Below, piece by piece: positions 9,209-17,925 of a stretch of 64,000 nt of DNA. Numbering within the stretch: the stretch's first letter is position 1; every line of letters begins with the position of its first letter. Position numbers and translations under genes: made by a program. Origin of the DNA: Exiguobacterium aestuarii. GTDB taxonomy: Bacteria; Bacillota; Bacilli; Exiguobacteriales; Exiguobacteriaceae. Below the pieces are notes generated by a model. The model was not told the origin of the DNA, did not search any database, and saw only the letters and a list, made by a program, of their open reading frames with translations. The DNA lies in assembly GCF_020171655.1 (NCBI RefSeq), contig NZ_JAIVAC010000001.1:1860001-1924000 (forward strand), read 5' to 3'.

Positions 9209-10582
9209 TCAAATCCCATCCGCCATCTCTTCTTTGAAGCCGAAGAAATAAGTGAACAGGAAGCCTGCCGTATACGAAATCAATAGTCCGGCGACATACG
9301 TCAAGTACATCCCGTCATCAATCAGCGGCGTAAGGGATAGACCCGATACGCCAATTCCAAGTGCAGCCGTCTTCATCGTTGCTTGGAAGGCACCACCGAC
9401 CGCGGCGCCGAGACAAGCCGTTAAGAACGGACGTCCGAGCGGAAGCGTAACCCCGTAAAGGAGTGGTTCACCGATTCCGAGGAAACCGACCGGGATGGCC
9501 CCTTTGATAATATTACGGAGTCGTGGGTTGCTTGTCTTCACAAAAATCGCAAGCGCCGCACCGACTTGACCGGCACCTGCCATCGCCAAGATTGGAAGAA
9601 GTGCCGTCGTCCCGACCGTATTCAACAGTTCTAAATGGATCGGCGTCAAACCATGGTGTAACCCGACCATGACGAGTGGTAAGAAGAAACCGGCCAATAA
9701 TGCCCCCGCGACAGGTCCCCCGAACTCAAGCGTCGCATTGATGCCTCGCATAATCCCATCTGACAATACACCCGCGACCGGCATGATCGCATAGAGTGCT
9801 GTAAATCCGACGATGAGGACTGTGAAGAGTGGTGTGAAGATAATATCGATCGATACCGGCATGAAGCGACGAATGTGCTTCTCGATATACGTCATGAGCC
9901 AACCGGCAAAAATAACACCGAACAACCCTCCACGTCCGACGACGAGCGGTTCCCCATAAATGACAATGTCTGCGAGGAGTGGGTTGAATAGAATCCCCCC
10001 GGCAATCGCCCCGAGCACCGGTGTCCCCCCGAACTCTTTCGCCGTGTTCCACCCAACGAGGATGGCTAAGTATGCGAAGACTGTGCTACCGAGGACGAGT
10101 AAAATCTGCATCCACGTCTCCGTCCGGTCGACACCGGCGTTGACGGCAAAGTTCGCCGCCCCATTGATGATTCCTGAAGCGACGAGACCCGGAATGAGCG
10201 GGATGAAGATATTCCCGAGTCGACGAAGGAATCGTTTGAACGGTGACTTTTGCTTCTCTTTTACTTTTTGACGCTCCACCGCTACGCGTTCCTCTGGCGT
10301 CAAGTTCGCATCCACTGACTCTTCTCCAATCGCAAGGCCTGTCTCATGACTCATATAATCCGCGACCCGATTCACCGTTCCCGGACCGACGACGATTTGT
10401 AGCGTCTCATCATCGATGACCCCCATGACGCCATCAACCTTCTTCAAGGCGTCAAGATCGGCTTTGGTCGAATCCTTCAACGACAACCGGACACGCGTCA
10501 TACAGTGAGCGAGTTGACGAATGTTCTCTTTCCCCCCGACATGTGCGAGGATGTCCCGTGCTAAAACCTCTTCTTTCTTCAT
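9209..10582 (-). CDS. murP: N-acetylmuramic acid-specific PTS permease, EIIBC
   Basis: 457-residue phosphotransferase permease that imports and 6-phosphorylates MurNAc, or MurNAc-GlcNAc in staphylococci. An N-terminal EIIB domain (about residues 1-85) carries the phosphorylated cysteine C27 in AHCMTRVRL. A basic linker leads to an EIIC domain with about ten membrane segments and the motif LGIGEPLLYGVTLPLG near residue 385. No EIIA domain is fused, as is usual for MurP, so phosphate must come from a EIIA-Glc-type partner encoded elsewhere. It begins 14 bases after murQ in the same operon. Confidence 0.92.
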   Translation of the reverse strand: MKKEEVLARDILAHVGGKENIRQLAHCMTRVRLSLKDSTKADLDALKKVDGVMGVIDDETLQIVVGPGTVNRVADYMSHETGLAIGEESVDANLTPEERVAVERQKVKEKQKSPFKRFLRRLGNIFIPLIPGLVASGIINGAANFAVNAGVDRTETWMQILLVLGSTVFAYLAILVGWNTAKEFGGTPVLGAIAGGILFNPLLADIVIYGEPLVVGRGGLFGVIFAGWLMTYIEKHIRRFMPVSIDIIFTPLFTVLIVGFTALYAIMPVAGVLSDGIMRGINATLEFGGPVAGALLAGFFLPLVMVGLHHGLTPIHLELLNTVGTTALLPILAMAGAGQVGAALAIFVKTSNPRLRNIIKGAIPVGFLGIGEPLLYGVTLPLGRPFLTACLGAAVGGAFQATMKTAALGIGVSGLSLTPLIDDGMYLTYVAGLLISYTAGFLFTYFFGFKEEMADGI

Positions 10583-10596
10583 CTCGATTTTCCCCC

Positions 10597-11481
10597 TTAT
10601 AGCGCCTCGCGGACAAACCCGTTCGCACGCTCTAATCGTTTGATGGCTTCTTCGTAAGAGACGTCCGCCAAAATCATGACGATTGCTGTTTTGACATGTC
10701 CTTTAGATGACGCAAAATAACGCGCAGCCGTTTCCATGTCGACCCCTGTCGCTTCTGCGATCATCCGCTTGGCACGTACTTCTAATTTTTCGTTCGTCGG
10801 TTTCACGTCGACCATCAAGTTTTGATACACTTTGCCTACTCCAATCATCGACGTTGTCGAAATCATGTTGAGGACCAATTTCTGTGCCGTCCCTGCCTTC
10901 AATCGTGTCGAACCAGTCAACACTTCCGGTCCTGTCTCCACTTCAATGGCATAGTCTGCATGACGGCTGATGATTGCGTCATGATTACAGGAAATGGCTG
11001 CGGTGGTTGCCCCTACTTCCCGCGCATAATCGAGACCTCCGATGACATACGGCGTCCGTCCGCTCGCCGCAATCCCAATGACCGTATCGTCCGCCGTCAG
11101 TTGAAGCGCTTTCAAATCACCGACTGCCAATTCCTTGCTGTCTTCTGCTCCCTCGACCGCTTGAATGAGCGCACGCTCGCCACCGGCAATCAACCCGATG
11201 ACCTGATCCGGAGACACTCCGAACGTCGGTACGCACTCTGCGGCGTCTAAAATGCCTAAACGTCCACTTGTGCCCGCCCCGATATAAATCAAGCGACCGC
11301 CTTTACGAAAGGATGCGATGACCCGCTCCACGACTTGCGCGATGACGGGAATCTGATGTTGAATCACTTGCGGGACTTGTCGGTCCTCACTGTTCATGAT
11401 CGTCAATCGCTCCTCGATCGACATCTCATCTAGTTGCATCGTTCGTTCATTCCGTCTTTCTGTAGCCAATTTTTCTAGCAT
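10597..11481 (-). CDS. murQ: N-acetylmuramic acid 6-phosphate etherase
   Basis: Cytoplasmic lyase that removes D-lactate from MurNAc-6-phosphate to give GlcNAc-6-phosphate. The 294-residue protein has the SIS sugar-phosphate motif IGAGTSGRLGILDA at about residues 67-80 and the adjacent catalytic-type glutamate E82 in AECVPTF, plus the C-terminal GHVKTAIVMILADVSYEEA helical segment. I choose the ATG at 11481, eight bases after AAAGGA; an ATG at 11490 lies too close to that site. It opens the murQ-murP-mupG operon and is preceded by a promoter and palindromic operator candidates. Confidence 0.95.
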   Translation of the reverse strand: MLEKLATERRNERTMQLDEMSIEERLTIMNSEDRQVPQVIQHQIPVIAQVVERVIASFRKGGRLIYIGAGTSGRLGILDAAECVPTFGVSPDQVIGLIAGGERALIQAVEGAEDSKELAVGDLKALQLTADDTVIGIAASGRTPYVIGGLDYAREVGATTAAISCNHDAIISRHADYAIEVETGPEVLTGSTRLKAGTAQKLVLNMISTTSMIGVGKVYQNLMVDVKPTNEKLEVRAKRMIAEATGVDMETAARYFASSKGHVKTAIVMILADVSYEEAIKRLERANGFVREAL

Positions 11482-11510
11482 CGCCACCATCCTTTCTTCT
11501 CTATGATTTC

Positions 11511-11572
11511 ATCGTACTATATTGAAATTTAAAGTCAATTTATTATTAATTATTTCTGAAATTCAATTTCAG
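11511..11572 (-). promoter_or_regulatory. murQ promoter with palindromic operator candidates (MurR)
   Basis: Minus-strand promoter TTGACT (11533-11538), 16-base spacer, TACGAT (11511-11516). A perfect 17-base palindrome, CTGAAATTCAATTTCAG, lies at 11556-11572. A related imperfect copy at 11522-11538 (12 of 17 positions alike) overlaps the -35 box. The RpiR-type regulator MurR, encoded just upstream, is the natural ligand-responsive repressor. Confidence 0.6.
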
Positions 11573-11581
11573 TATTTACGA

Positions 11582-11612
11582 AAGAAAAACTCACTCCGGT
11601 CGAATGAGTTGT
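11582..11612 (-). terminator. terminator of the murR-GNAT unit
   Basis: Minus-strand stem AACTCA / TGAGTT with a loop containing CGACCGG, then TTTTTCTTT. It overlaps the end of the GNAT gene and separates it from the murQ promoter. Confidence 0.65.
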
Positions 11613-12058
11613 TTCTTCAGGACATGAACGCGCACATCCTTATTCGTGGTAGAATCCTTTTCGTATACATAGCCGTTCCGCTCCCAAAACCGACGAGCGC
11701 GCAGATTGTTCGGAAGGACACCTAATCGAAACACCGTCTGATAGGGGCGCATATACTCTTCTTCCACTTGTTCATATAACGTTTGCGCCAAGCCCGTCCC
11801 GTGAAGGGTTTCATCGACGACGAACAATCCGAGCCAAAGCGAACCGTCCACGGGATGTCGTTTCAACAGGTCCGCGATGGCGACAATCCGTCCATCTGCA
11901 CGAATAATCAGACTGACGGTGCCATCCTCTGCAAAATCCGCCACGTTCTCATCACGGAACGCTTGAATGGATTGTCCATTCAAGCGAGCGAAGGTACGTT
12001 GCTTTACCAAAAAGTCTTCCAACTCCGTGCGATCTTCTTTCGAATATGGTCGAATCAT
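11591..12058 (-). CDS. GNAT-family N-acetyltransferase
   Basis: 155 residues with a GNAT fold pattern: a beta-strand region LWLGLFVVDETLHGTGLAQTL, where the GTGLA loop stands in for the acetyl-CoA pyrophosphate-binding motif, and the late RRFWERNGYVYEKD segment. The substrate is unknown. The start codon overlaps the murR stop as ATGA, so it is translationally coupled to murR. That context suggests, but does not prove, a role with amino sugars or wall fragments, for example acetylating a de-acetylated glucosamine or muramic acid. Confidence 0.8.
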   Translation of the reverse strand: MIRPYSKEDRTELEDFLVKQRTFARLNGQSIQAFRDENVADFAEDGTVSLIIRADGRIVAIADLLKRHPVDGSLWLGLFVVDETLHGTGLAQTLYEQVEEEYMRPYQTVFRLGVLPNNLRARRFWERNGYVYEKDSTTNKDVRVHVLKKQLIRPE

Positions 12059-12903
12059 CGGCGCAACTTCACCATCTCATCTCGCGCTTCGGCGTAGCGA
12101 TCAATCAGGCCTTCTCCTTTTCGATGCAAGAGACCCATATATAACGTATCGACAATCGTCAATTGCGTCATCCGTGAGGCGATGCTCGCAATCCGGAAAT
12201 CACTCTCGACGTTCGGCGTGCAAAGGCGTACATCCGCTTCTCGGTAAAGTGGCGACTTGTCCAAGTTTGTGATGGCGATGACGGGCACACGTTTCTTCTT
12301 GGCGAAACGAACGAGTTCGAGCACATCTTTCGTCCGTCCCGACGTGCTGATGGCGACGAATACGTCTGATTTTCCTAAATGCGGAATCAACGACAACATA
12401 TAATGAAAGTCCGACGATGTCGTAGCCGCATACCCGAGCTTCGTGAATTTATATTGTGCATCCATCGCTGCAGTCGACGATCCACCGACCCCATAAAAGA
12501 TGACACGATTTGCGCGCGCGAATAAGTCCACCGCATGTTCAAGCTCGCGTTTGTCCATCGCTTCGGCACACGCCTCGATGGCCGCTTTATTCACATGGAT
12601 GACTTTTTGAAACGAATCGTACGGCGTATCCTTTTGCTGGAGAACGTTGAAGTCCGTCAATGTCGTTTCGGTGACGGCCAAGTCTTTCACGAGCGCAAGT
12701 TTAAACGCTTTAAAGCTATCAATCCCGACCACGCGGGCAAAACGGACGATACTCGCCTCAGACACATCCGTCTTTTGGGCCAGCTCTTTCGTCGTCATAT
12801 TTGGAATGAGCGTTGAATGGGACAAAATATAGTCCGCGATTTTCTTTTCAACCGCTGTCATATCGTCTTTTGCTAAATCGATTTTCGTAAGTAAGGATTC
12901 CAT
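12055..12903 (-). CDS. murR: RpiR-family transcriptional regulator, MurR-like
   Basis: 282-residue regulator with an N-terminal RpiR helix-turn-helix (MTTKELAQKTDVSEASIVRF, about residues 36-55) and a C-terminal SIS sugar-phosphate-binding domain (about 125-265; GVGGSSTAAMDAQYK and AISTSGRTKDVLELV). MurR proteins sense MurNAc-6-phosphate and control murQ-murP. The ATG at 12903 follows AAGGGG at eight bases; an upstream extension in the same frame overlaps the promoter and is not family-like. It leads a two-gene unit with the GNAT gene and probably controls the adjacent murQPG operon and perhaps itself. Confidence 0.88.
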   Translation of the reverse strand: MESLLTKIDLAKDDMTAVEKKIADYILSHSTLIPNMTTKELAQKTDVSEASIVRFARVVGIDSFKAFKLALVKDLAVTETTLTDFNVLQQKDTPYDSFQKVIHVNKAAIEACAEAMDKRELEHAVDLFARANRVIFYGVGGSSTAAMDAQYKFTKLGYAATTSSDFHYMLSLIPHLGKSDVFVAISTSGRTKDVLELVRFAKKKRVPVIAITNLDKSPLYREADVRLCTPNVESDFRIASIASRMTQLTIVDTLYMGLLHRKGEGLIDRYAEARDEMVKLRR

Positions 12904-12937
12904 CGGGTCATCCCCTTCCTGCAACTGTTGTTCTTTT

Positions 12938-12967
12938 ATGATAGCGGATTCTATCCTCATATTCCAA
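12938..12967 (-). promoter_or_regulatory. promoter of murR
   Basis: Minus-strand TTGGAA (12962-12967), 18-base spacer, TATCAT (12938-12943). The spacer contains the short palindrome GGATAGAATCC. The murQ-type palindrome is not present here. Confidence 0.5.
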
Positions 12968-12970
12968 TCG

Positions 12971-13001
12971 GCTAAAAAGGTCGAGCGTGCGCCCGACCTA
13001 T
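12971..13001 (-). terminator. terminator of the zinc metallopeptidase gene
   Basis: Minus-strand stem AGGTCGGGCG / CGCTCGACCT followed by TTTTTAG. Confidence 0.8.
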
Positions 13002-13852
13002 AAGTTGTTCGTATTGAACGTGTCCCCACCTTGAATCGATCCGTTCTCAAATCCTTTCTCGAACCAGCGCATCCGCTGTTCCGACGTTCCGTGCGTGAAC
13101 GAGTCCGGCGTCACGTATCCACGCGCCTGTCGTTGTAGCGTATCGTCACCGATCTGGTGAGCCGCATTCATCGCCTCTTCGACGTCCCCTGCTTCGAGAT
13201 AGCCGAGCCCTTGCGCGTGATGCGCCCACACGCCTGCGTAGTAGTCCGCCTGTAACTCGAAACGGACGAGATAGCGATTGAACTCGGTCTCGCTCATCTC
13301 ATTCCGAAGCGGCATAATCTCTTCTGTCGTTCCGAGAAGCGTCTGGACATGGTGCCCGACCTCATGGGCGACGACGTATGCCATCGCAAAATCACCCGGC
13401 GCATTGAAACGCTGACTCAGCTCATCATAGAAACTTAAATCAATGTACAGCTTTTGATCACCCGGACAGTAGAAGGGGCCGACCGCCGACCCGGCGATGC
13501 CACAAGCGGATTCAACTTGTCCCGAGAACAGGACGAGCGTCGGTTCTTGGTACGTCATGCCGTTCTCCGCAAAAATATCTGTCCATACTTCTTCCGTATC
13601 TTTCAAGACGACCGCCACAAAGTCCGCCATCTCCTCTTCTCGCTCCGTACCGGTGTATGTTCCTTCAGTTTGCGGCTCACCTAGTCCGATATTGTTGACG
13701 AGGTCGGTCGGGCTTCCCCCATTCAATAATGTAAAGACGATGACGAGAATCAATCCGAGACCACCCCCGACCCCGGCAATCCCTTTTCCTCCGATGCTAC
13801 GCCCTCTTCGGTCCTCGACGTTACGGCTCTGTTGTCTACCTTTCCACTTCAT
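12998..13852 (-). CDS. membrane-anchored neutral zinc metallopeptidase (YpfJ-like)
   Basis: 284-residue protein of the putative neutral zinc metallopeptidase family (PF04228). A basic N-terminus leads to a Gly-rich segment and one transmembrane helix at about 25-44, placing the catalytic domain outside the cytoplasm. The zinc site is HEVGHH at about residues 163-168, followed by the downstream ELQADYYAGVWAH segment typical of the family. The substrate is unknown. Two start ATGs lie six bases apart; 13852 has an eight-base distance from AGGAG and is preferred to 13858. Monocistronic, between its terminator and a divergent tautomerase gene. Confidence 0.88.
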   Translation of the reverse strand: MKWKGRQQSRNVEDRRGRSIGGKGIAGVGGGLGLILVIVFTLLNGGSPTDLVNNIGLGEPQTEGTYTGTEREEEMADFVAVVLKDTEEVWTDIFAENGMTYQEPTLVLFSGQVESACGIAGSAVGPFYCPGDQKLYIDLSFYDELSQRFNAPGDFAMAYVVAHEVGHHVQTLLGTTEEIMPLRNEMSETEFNRYLVRFELQADYYAGVWAHHAQGLGYLEAGDVEEAMNAAHQIGDDTLQRQARGYVTPDSFTHGTSEQRMRWFEKGFENGSIQGGDTFNTNNL

Positions 13853-14000
13853 CTTCATTCCTCCTACATTCGCTCTGTCTTGTTCCTTACCCGAAATGTT
13901 GAAAAAGTGAGCGCAAGCTTTGAGGTGGACGAAAATTTTCTTTTCTCGAGGAAGTGGATTCACTACAATGAAAGAGACTTCAGCAAAGGAGGAATGACCC

Positions 14001-14189
14001 ATGCCTTACGTAACAGTAAAAATGCTCCCAGGCCGTAGCGTGGAACAAAAACGCGCGTTGATTGAAAAAGTGACGGACGCCGTCTCCGAGACGACGAACG
14101 CTCCAAAAGAGAACATCACCGTTTTCATCGAAGAAATGGATGCGACGCACTATGGTCAAGCCGGCGTCATGCACGCGGACAAGAAATAA
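14001..14189 (+). CDS. 4-oxalocrotonate tautomerase family protein
   Basis: 62 residues. After removal of the initiator methionine, Pro1 becomes the catalytic base, and the sequence PYVTVKMLPGRSVEQKRALI is a classic start for the family. Most 4-oxalocrotonate tautomerases act as hexamers on enol/keto acids; the physiological substrate here is unknown, and no aromatic meta-cleavage operon is present. It resembles B. subtilis YwhB, which lies near ywhD and speE there. A clear AAAGGAGG site precedes the start, and a terminator follows the stop. Confidence 0.88.
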   Translation: MPYVTVKMLPGRSVEQKRALIEKVTDAVSETTNAPKENITVFIEEMDATHYGQAGVMHADKK

Positions 14190-14195
14190 GTAACG

Positions 14196-14228
14196 AACGG
14201 ACTCCTTGAATCGGGGTCCGTTTTTTCG
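14196..14228 (+). terminator. terminator of the tautomerase gene
   Basis: Stem ACGGACTCC / GGGGTCCGT followed by TTTTTCG. Confidence 0.8.
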
Positions 14229-14241
14229 TCTAAGCACCACG

Positions 14242-14895
14242 TCAAATATGTATTCGTTGAACTTCTTGAATTTTCGCTTGTAGCCCACAAAGAACCTCTT
14301 CAATGAAATCATCGACCTCTTCAGGTGACATATATACATATTCATGCTGGGGGTCAAACGGATGGGTTTTATAGAAGGACGTGATGTTTTGAATTTGTTG
14401 TCCCGTTTGTCCTTGTGGGAAAAACGGTAAGACGTCTTCGAACGAGTCAATGTGACAGAAGTCCGTCCAAAAGATATGATTCGGATGTTTTGCCAAGTAC
14501 TCAAAGTCAATCCCATACCAGTCCGTTTTGACTAAACGGGTATAGTCTGGTGTTCCGACGATTGCCTGTACAATCGGTTCTTCTTTTTTCGCACGGGTCA
14601 ACCGCACCCAATATTCGTCTGTGACCAGATGAAAATAATAACCGACTAAATAAGACCACTCTGTATTCGATTTTGGGGTTCCTCCATCTAAATACGTCTG
14701 TTTGAACAAATCAGAGGAGATCCCGTTCTCTGTTTTGAAATGTGTGATGGTTTTCGGTGGTTCAGGACGTCCATCCGCTCCGACCAGCCCACAGTCCGGA
14801 CCGATATTTCCTACTAAAAAAGGTATGCGTTCAAACGCGGAATCCGTCTCAAGAATCCGCTCCGCGATACGAAAGTGAGTCACCCATGTCGCCAT
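14242..14895 (-). CDS. zinc-dependent phospholipase C-like protein
   Basis: 217 residues beginning MATWVTHFRIAERILE, with NIGPDCG, a histidine in the KTITHFK segment, and YYFHLVTDEYW, the spacing of His/Asp ligands seen in the zinc-dependent phospholipase C/S1-P1-like fold (PF00882). No signal peptide is visible, unlike secreted phospholipases C, so an intracellular role is likely and the true substrate is unknown. The second ATG (14895) is preferred, seven bases after GGAGGA. It starts 20 bases after the Na/Pi-type gene on the same strand and is probably cotranscribed with it. Confidence 0.75.
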   Translation of the reverse strand: MATWVTHFRIAERILETDSAFERIPFLVGNIGPDCGLVGADGRPEPPKTITHFKTENGISSDLFKQTYLDGGTPKSNTEWSYLVGYYFHLVTDEYWVRLTRAKKEEPIVQAIVGTPDYTRLVKTDWYGIDFEYLAKHPNHIFWTDFCHIDSFEDVLPFFPQGQTGQQIQNITSFYKTHPFDPQHEYVYMSPEEVDDFIEEVLCGLQAKIQEVQRIHI

Positions 14896-14915
14896 TTTCA
14901 TTCCTCCATTTTACT

Positions 14916-16502
14916 TCAATCTTCTCGGTTCACTTCGAACCGTTCACTCGGCATGGTCGGCTTAATCAAGTGCCGTGTTGCCCGCCAAATGTGGTAACCG
15001 ATCCGGTCAAGCCACAGCAATACTTGTACTTTTTGGATCGTCTGGTCCATCTCCAACTGATTCGCCGCCGTTTCTTCTAGCAGCTCAGAGCGATGTGCCT
15101 TCCGATATTCCGCCAACTGTTTTGATGCCTGTTTCCACATCTTCGAATCTTCCGGTGGCGTATGATGGTTCAATTGATGAACGAGATCGAGTTCGTGCAA
15201 GACGAGTTCGCGCGCTGCTAAAAAGTCCGTGTCCCGCAGTGACTGGACCGGTTCGATTTCTCGCAATACATACAACCACCGTTCGAGATGGTCGATTGAA
15301 TGCAGGAGGGACAAGTGTTGCCCGTAGTCATTTTGCTTTCCGACATCGTCTAGTTGAATCGTACTCAAAAAGACACGGACATCGCTCAGCGTCTTGTCGA
15401 CGAGCGTCAACTCATCTTCCCGGAGACGTCCCTCCCGGACGAGCAACTCGGTCTCGTTCCCTAAATAGCGTTCAATTTCAAGTAAAGACCGCCGCGCCGC
15501 CTCAAGAGCGACCGTCGGGAGTTGCGACATGTTCTTGTCGAGCAGACGTGTCAATTTTTCTGATCGGCTCGGAATCCATTTTAGTAACCTTCTTGCGAAC
15601 GGCTGATAAAATGGCAGGAACAAGAGGACGCCTAATATATGGAACGTCGTATGGAATAGGGCGAGACGTAACAAGTCGTTCCAGTTGAACCAATCGGCTA
15701 CTCGATTGACGACAAAGAAGAGAACGGGGAATGTCAGCCATCCGATGAGGACGATGGACACGTGGTAAATCGCATGACCCAATACGATGCGTCGGGCCGA
15801 CTTCCAACCTCCCATTGAACCGAGTGCCACGACAAGACTCGTCCCAGCACTTTGACCGAGTACCAAAAAAGCGGCTTGCGGAAGTGAAATCGCGGCAGTC
15901 GCAAGAGCCGTCATCGTTAAGACGAGCCCAATCGTCGACGACTGAAGGACAACCGTCATCGCAAACCCGATGCCAATCAGGAACGCCTGTTGAGAAAAAC
16001 GCATCGACTCGATTGGTCCGAACGAGAACGTGACTACATCCCGCATCGCTTCTTGTAGCGTTCCAATCCCGACAAAAATCAAACCGATACTGACGAATAA
16101 TAGCCCGATTCGGCGTAGACGTGGTCCTGAGAGACGAAGTGCCATTCCGAGACCGATGAGCGGCAAGAACACTTGACGTACGTCTACGTTATAGCCAAGG
16201 ACGGCGATGATCCATCCTGTCGTCGCGCTGCCTACGTTCGCCCCGATGATGAGCGGCAATGCTTGCGTGAACGTGATCAATCCTGCGCTCACAAAACCAA
16301 TCGTCATCAACGTCGTGACGGTAGAGGATTGAAATAAAGCCGTCAACATCGCGCCAAGTGTCGCCCCCGACAACGAGCCATCGGTGAATTGGTTCAACCG
16401 ATGTCGAAGTCGTGTACCGGCCCATTTTTTGAGCGTGTCTGTGAGTAACGTCATCCCGAGTAAAAAAATCCCGATGCCACCAATCAGTGTCGCAATCTCC
16501 AT
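14916..16502 (-). CDS. Na+/phosphate cotransporter-like protein with PhoU-type C-terminal domain
   Basis: 528 residues. The membrane part (about residues 1-310) contains two inverted QSS motifs, LFQSSTVTTLMT near 58 and VLQSSTIGLVLTM near 185, the signature of the NptA/Na-Pi cotransporter II family. The last 200 residues form charged helices like a PhoU domain, a common fusion in bacteria. Sodium-driven phosphate uptake or export is the family expectation, not proven here. AAAGGGG precedes the ATG. It lies just downstream of ywfO and leads into the phospholipase-C-like gene. Confidence 0.88.
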   Translation of the reverse strand: MEIATLIGGIGIFLLGMTLLTDTLKKWAGTRLRHRLNQFTDGSLSGATLGAMLTALFQSSTVTTLMTIGFVSAGLITFTQALPLIIGANVGSATTGWIIAVLGYNVDVRQVFLPLIGLGMALRLSGPRLRRIGLLFVSIGLIFVGIGTLQEAMRDVVTFSFGPIESMRFSQQAFLIGIGFAMTVVLQSSTIGLVLTMTALATAAISLPQAAFLVLGQSAGTSLVVALGSMGGWKSARRIVLGHAIYHVSIVLIGWLTFPVLFFVVNRVADWFNWNDLLRLALFHTTFHILGVLLFLPFYQPFARRLLKWIPSRSEKLTRLLDKNMSQLPTVALEAARRSLLEIERYLGNETELLVREGRLREDELTLVDKTLSDVRVFLSTIQLDDVGKQNDYGQHLSLLHSIDHLERWLYVLREIEPVQSLRDTDFLAARELVLHELDLVHQLNHHTPPEDSKMWKQASKQLAEYRKAHRSELLEETAANQLEMDQTIQKVQVLLWLDRIGYHIWRATRHLIKPTMPSERFEVNRED

Positions 16503-16523
16503 CGTGTCACGCCCCTTTTCGGG

Positions 16524-17819
16524 TTATTCGGATTTCAATGTCGACAAGAGCCACGATTTTTCATTCGCATGATCCCTTAAGTTCAGTAACACATCTTCCG
16601 GATAATAAATTTTTTCATCCGATTGTCTCGAGTTCAAAATCGACTGGACGAGCATCGACACTTCCGAAATCTCTTTCCGTTCCCCATCGTTCATCTGAAG
16701 ATAAATGCCTTCATACTTGCCCTGTCCTTTATATAAATCGTACGGCAATTGACTCAATTGATCTTCGAGCAAGTAGTATTTCGGCGGAAGTCCGATGCCT
16801 TCCATCGTCTGACGCAACCGTTCCATATAGCGGACGCGGTTCGCTTCCGGGAAGTTTTTATATTTCAATAAACGACGATTCACGAAACGGCTCGATAAAT
16901 CGGCTAGAATCGCGTCGTCTTCCTCCATCCACTCCTGGAAGTAGAAGTAGACGACCGTCTCGTCCAACTTCAAATATTGTTCAAGCGACATGTTGTTCTG
17001 CTCAAAAATAGGCAAGAAATGTTTCGGTACCATCTTGAATGCGTAGCCGCTCTCATATAGTTCCTGCGCTCGCTCGAGAATCGCTTTCAAAAGGAGGTCG
17101 CTCGAACGTGTCGCCGGGTGAAGGTACACTTGCCAATACATTTGATAGCGGCGCATGATATAGTCTTCAATCGTATGCATCCCCGACTGTTTGACGACGA
17201 CTTGGTCCTCATCTGGTCTAAGGACACGCAACATGCGTTCCAAATCAAATTTTCCATAACTGACACCCGCAAAGTGCGCATCCCTGAGCAAATAATCCAT
17301 CCGATCGACATCGAGCTGCGAACTGAGCATATTGACGATCAAGCGGTTCGGGTGCGTCTTGTTGATGATGGAGGCCACCTCTTCTGCGAACCCGACACCC
17401 ATCTCCGACAACACTTGGTTGACCTCGGTATCGCCTAAAATGATGCGCTCGGTCCACACTTCATGGCGAACGGAGAAGACATGTTCGAACGCGTGTGAGA
17501 ATGGGCCGTGACCGACATCGTGCAAAAGCGCCGCCGCTAACAACAGTTCACGGTCGCGGTCATCCCATTCCGGATATTGTTGGAACTGGTCAATCAATTG
17601 GCGCGCAATCTCATAGACGCCGAGAGAATGATGGAAGCGCGTGTGCTCTGCGCCATGGAACGTCAAAAAGGATGTCCCAAGTTGCTTGATGCGGCGTAAA
17701 CGTTGAAATTCTTTCGTGTTGATCAGTTCCCAAATAAGGTGATCGTAGACGTAAATATAACGGTGTACCGGGTCTTTAAACACTTTTGACCCAGATAATT
17801 GTCCTCGTGACGAGTACAT
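16524..17819 (-). CDS. ywfO: HD-domain phosphohydrolase, YwfO-like
   Basis: 431-residue HD-superfamily enzyme. The metal motif is split as in dNTPases: FQRLRRIKQLG near residues 38-48, HTRFHHSLGVYEIA near 59-72, HDVGHGPFSHAFEH near 100-113 and SSQLDVDRMDYLLRDA near 167-182. B. subtilis YwfO and enterococcal homologues hydrolyse deoxynucleoside triphosphates; this protein has matching length and motifs. The ATG at 17819 has a weak upstream AGGAGGGC site. It diverges from lipL, the same ywfO/ywfL pairing known in B. subtilis. Confidence 0.9.
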   Translation of the reverse strand: MYSSRGQLSGSKVFKDPVHRYIYVYDHLIWELINTKEFQRLRRIKQLGTSFLTFHGAEHTRFHHSLGVYEIARQLIDQFQQYPEWDDRDRELLLAAALLHDVGHGPFSHAFEHVFSVRHEVWTERIILGDTEVNQVLSEMGVGFAEEVASIINKTHPNRLIVNMLSSQLDVDRMDYLLRDAHFAGVSYGKFDLERMLRVLRPDEDQVVVKQSGMHTIEDYIMRRYQMYWQVYLHPATRSSDLLLKAILERAQELYESGYAFKMVPKHFLPIFEQNNMSLEQYLKLDETVVYFYFQEWMEEDDAILADLSSRFVNRRLLKYKNFPEANRVRYMERLRQTMEGIGLPPKYYLLEDQLSQLPYDLYKGQGKYEGIYLQMNDGERKEISEVSMLVQSILNSRQSDEKIYYPEDVLLNLRDHANEKSWLLSTLKSE

Positions 17820-17925
17820 GACATGCCCTCCTACGTTTCGTTATGTTCTAGATTCGACTTCAAACGAATCGTTCCCTCCATGCTATAATGAGAAGGAAAA
17901 TTATTTGTGAAAAGGAATTAAGTAT

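Noticed and set aside
11613-11725. Plus-strand frame opposite the GNAT gene
   Set aside because: Shadow frame without start signals; the terminator and operator in the region explain the sequence.
14975-15688. Long open frame (237 codons) on the plus strand opposite the Na/Pi-type transporter
   Set aside because: Antisense shadow of a well-supported gene; no ribosome-binding site and no family-like sequence.
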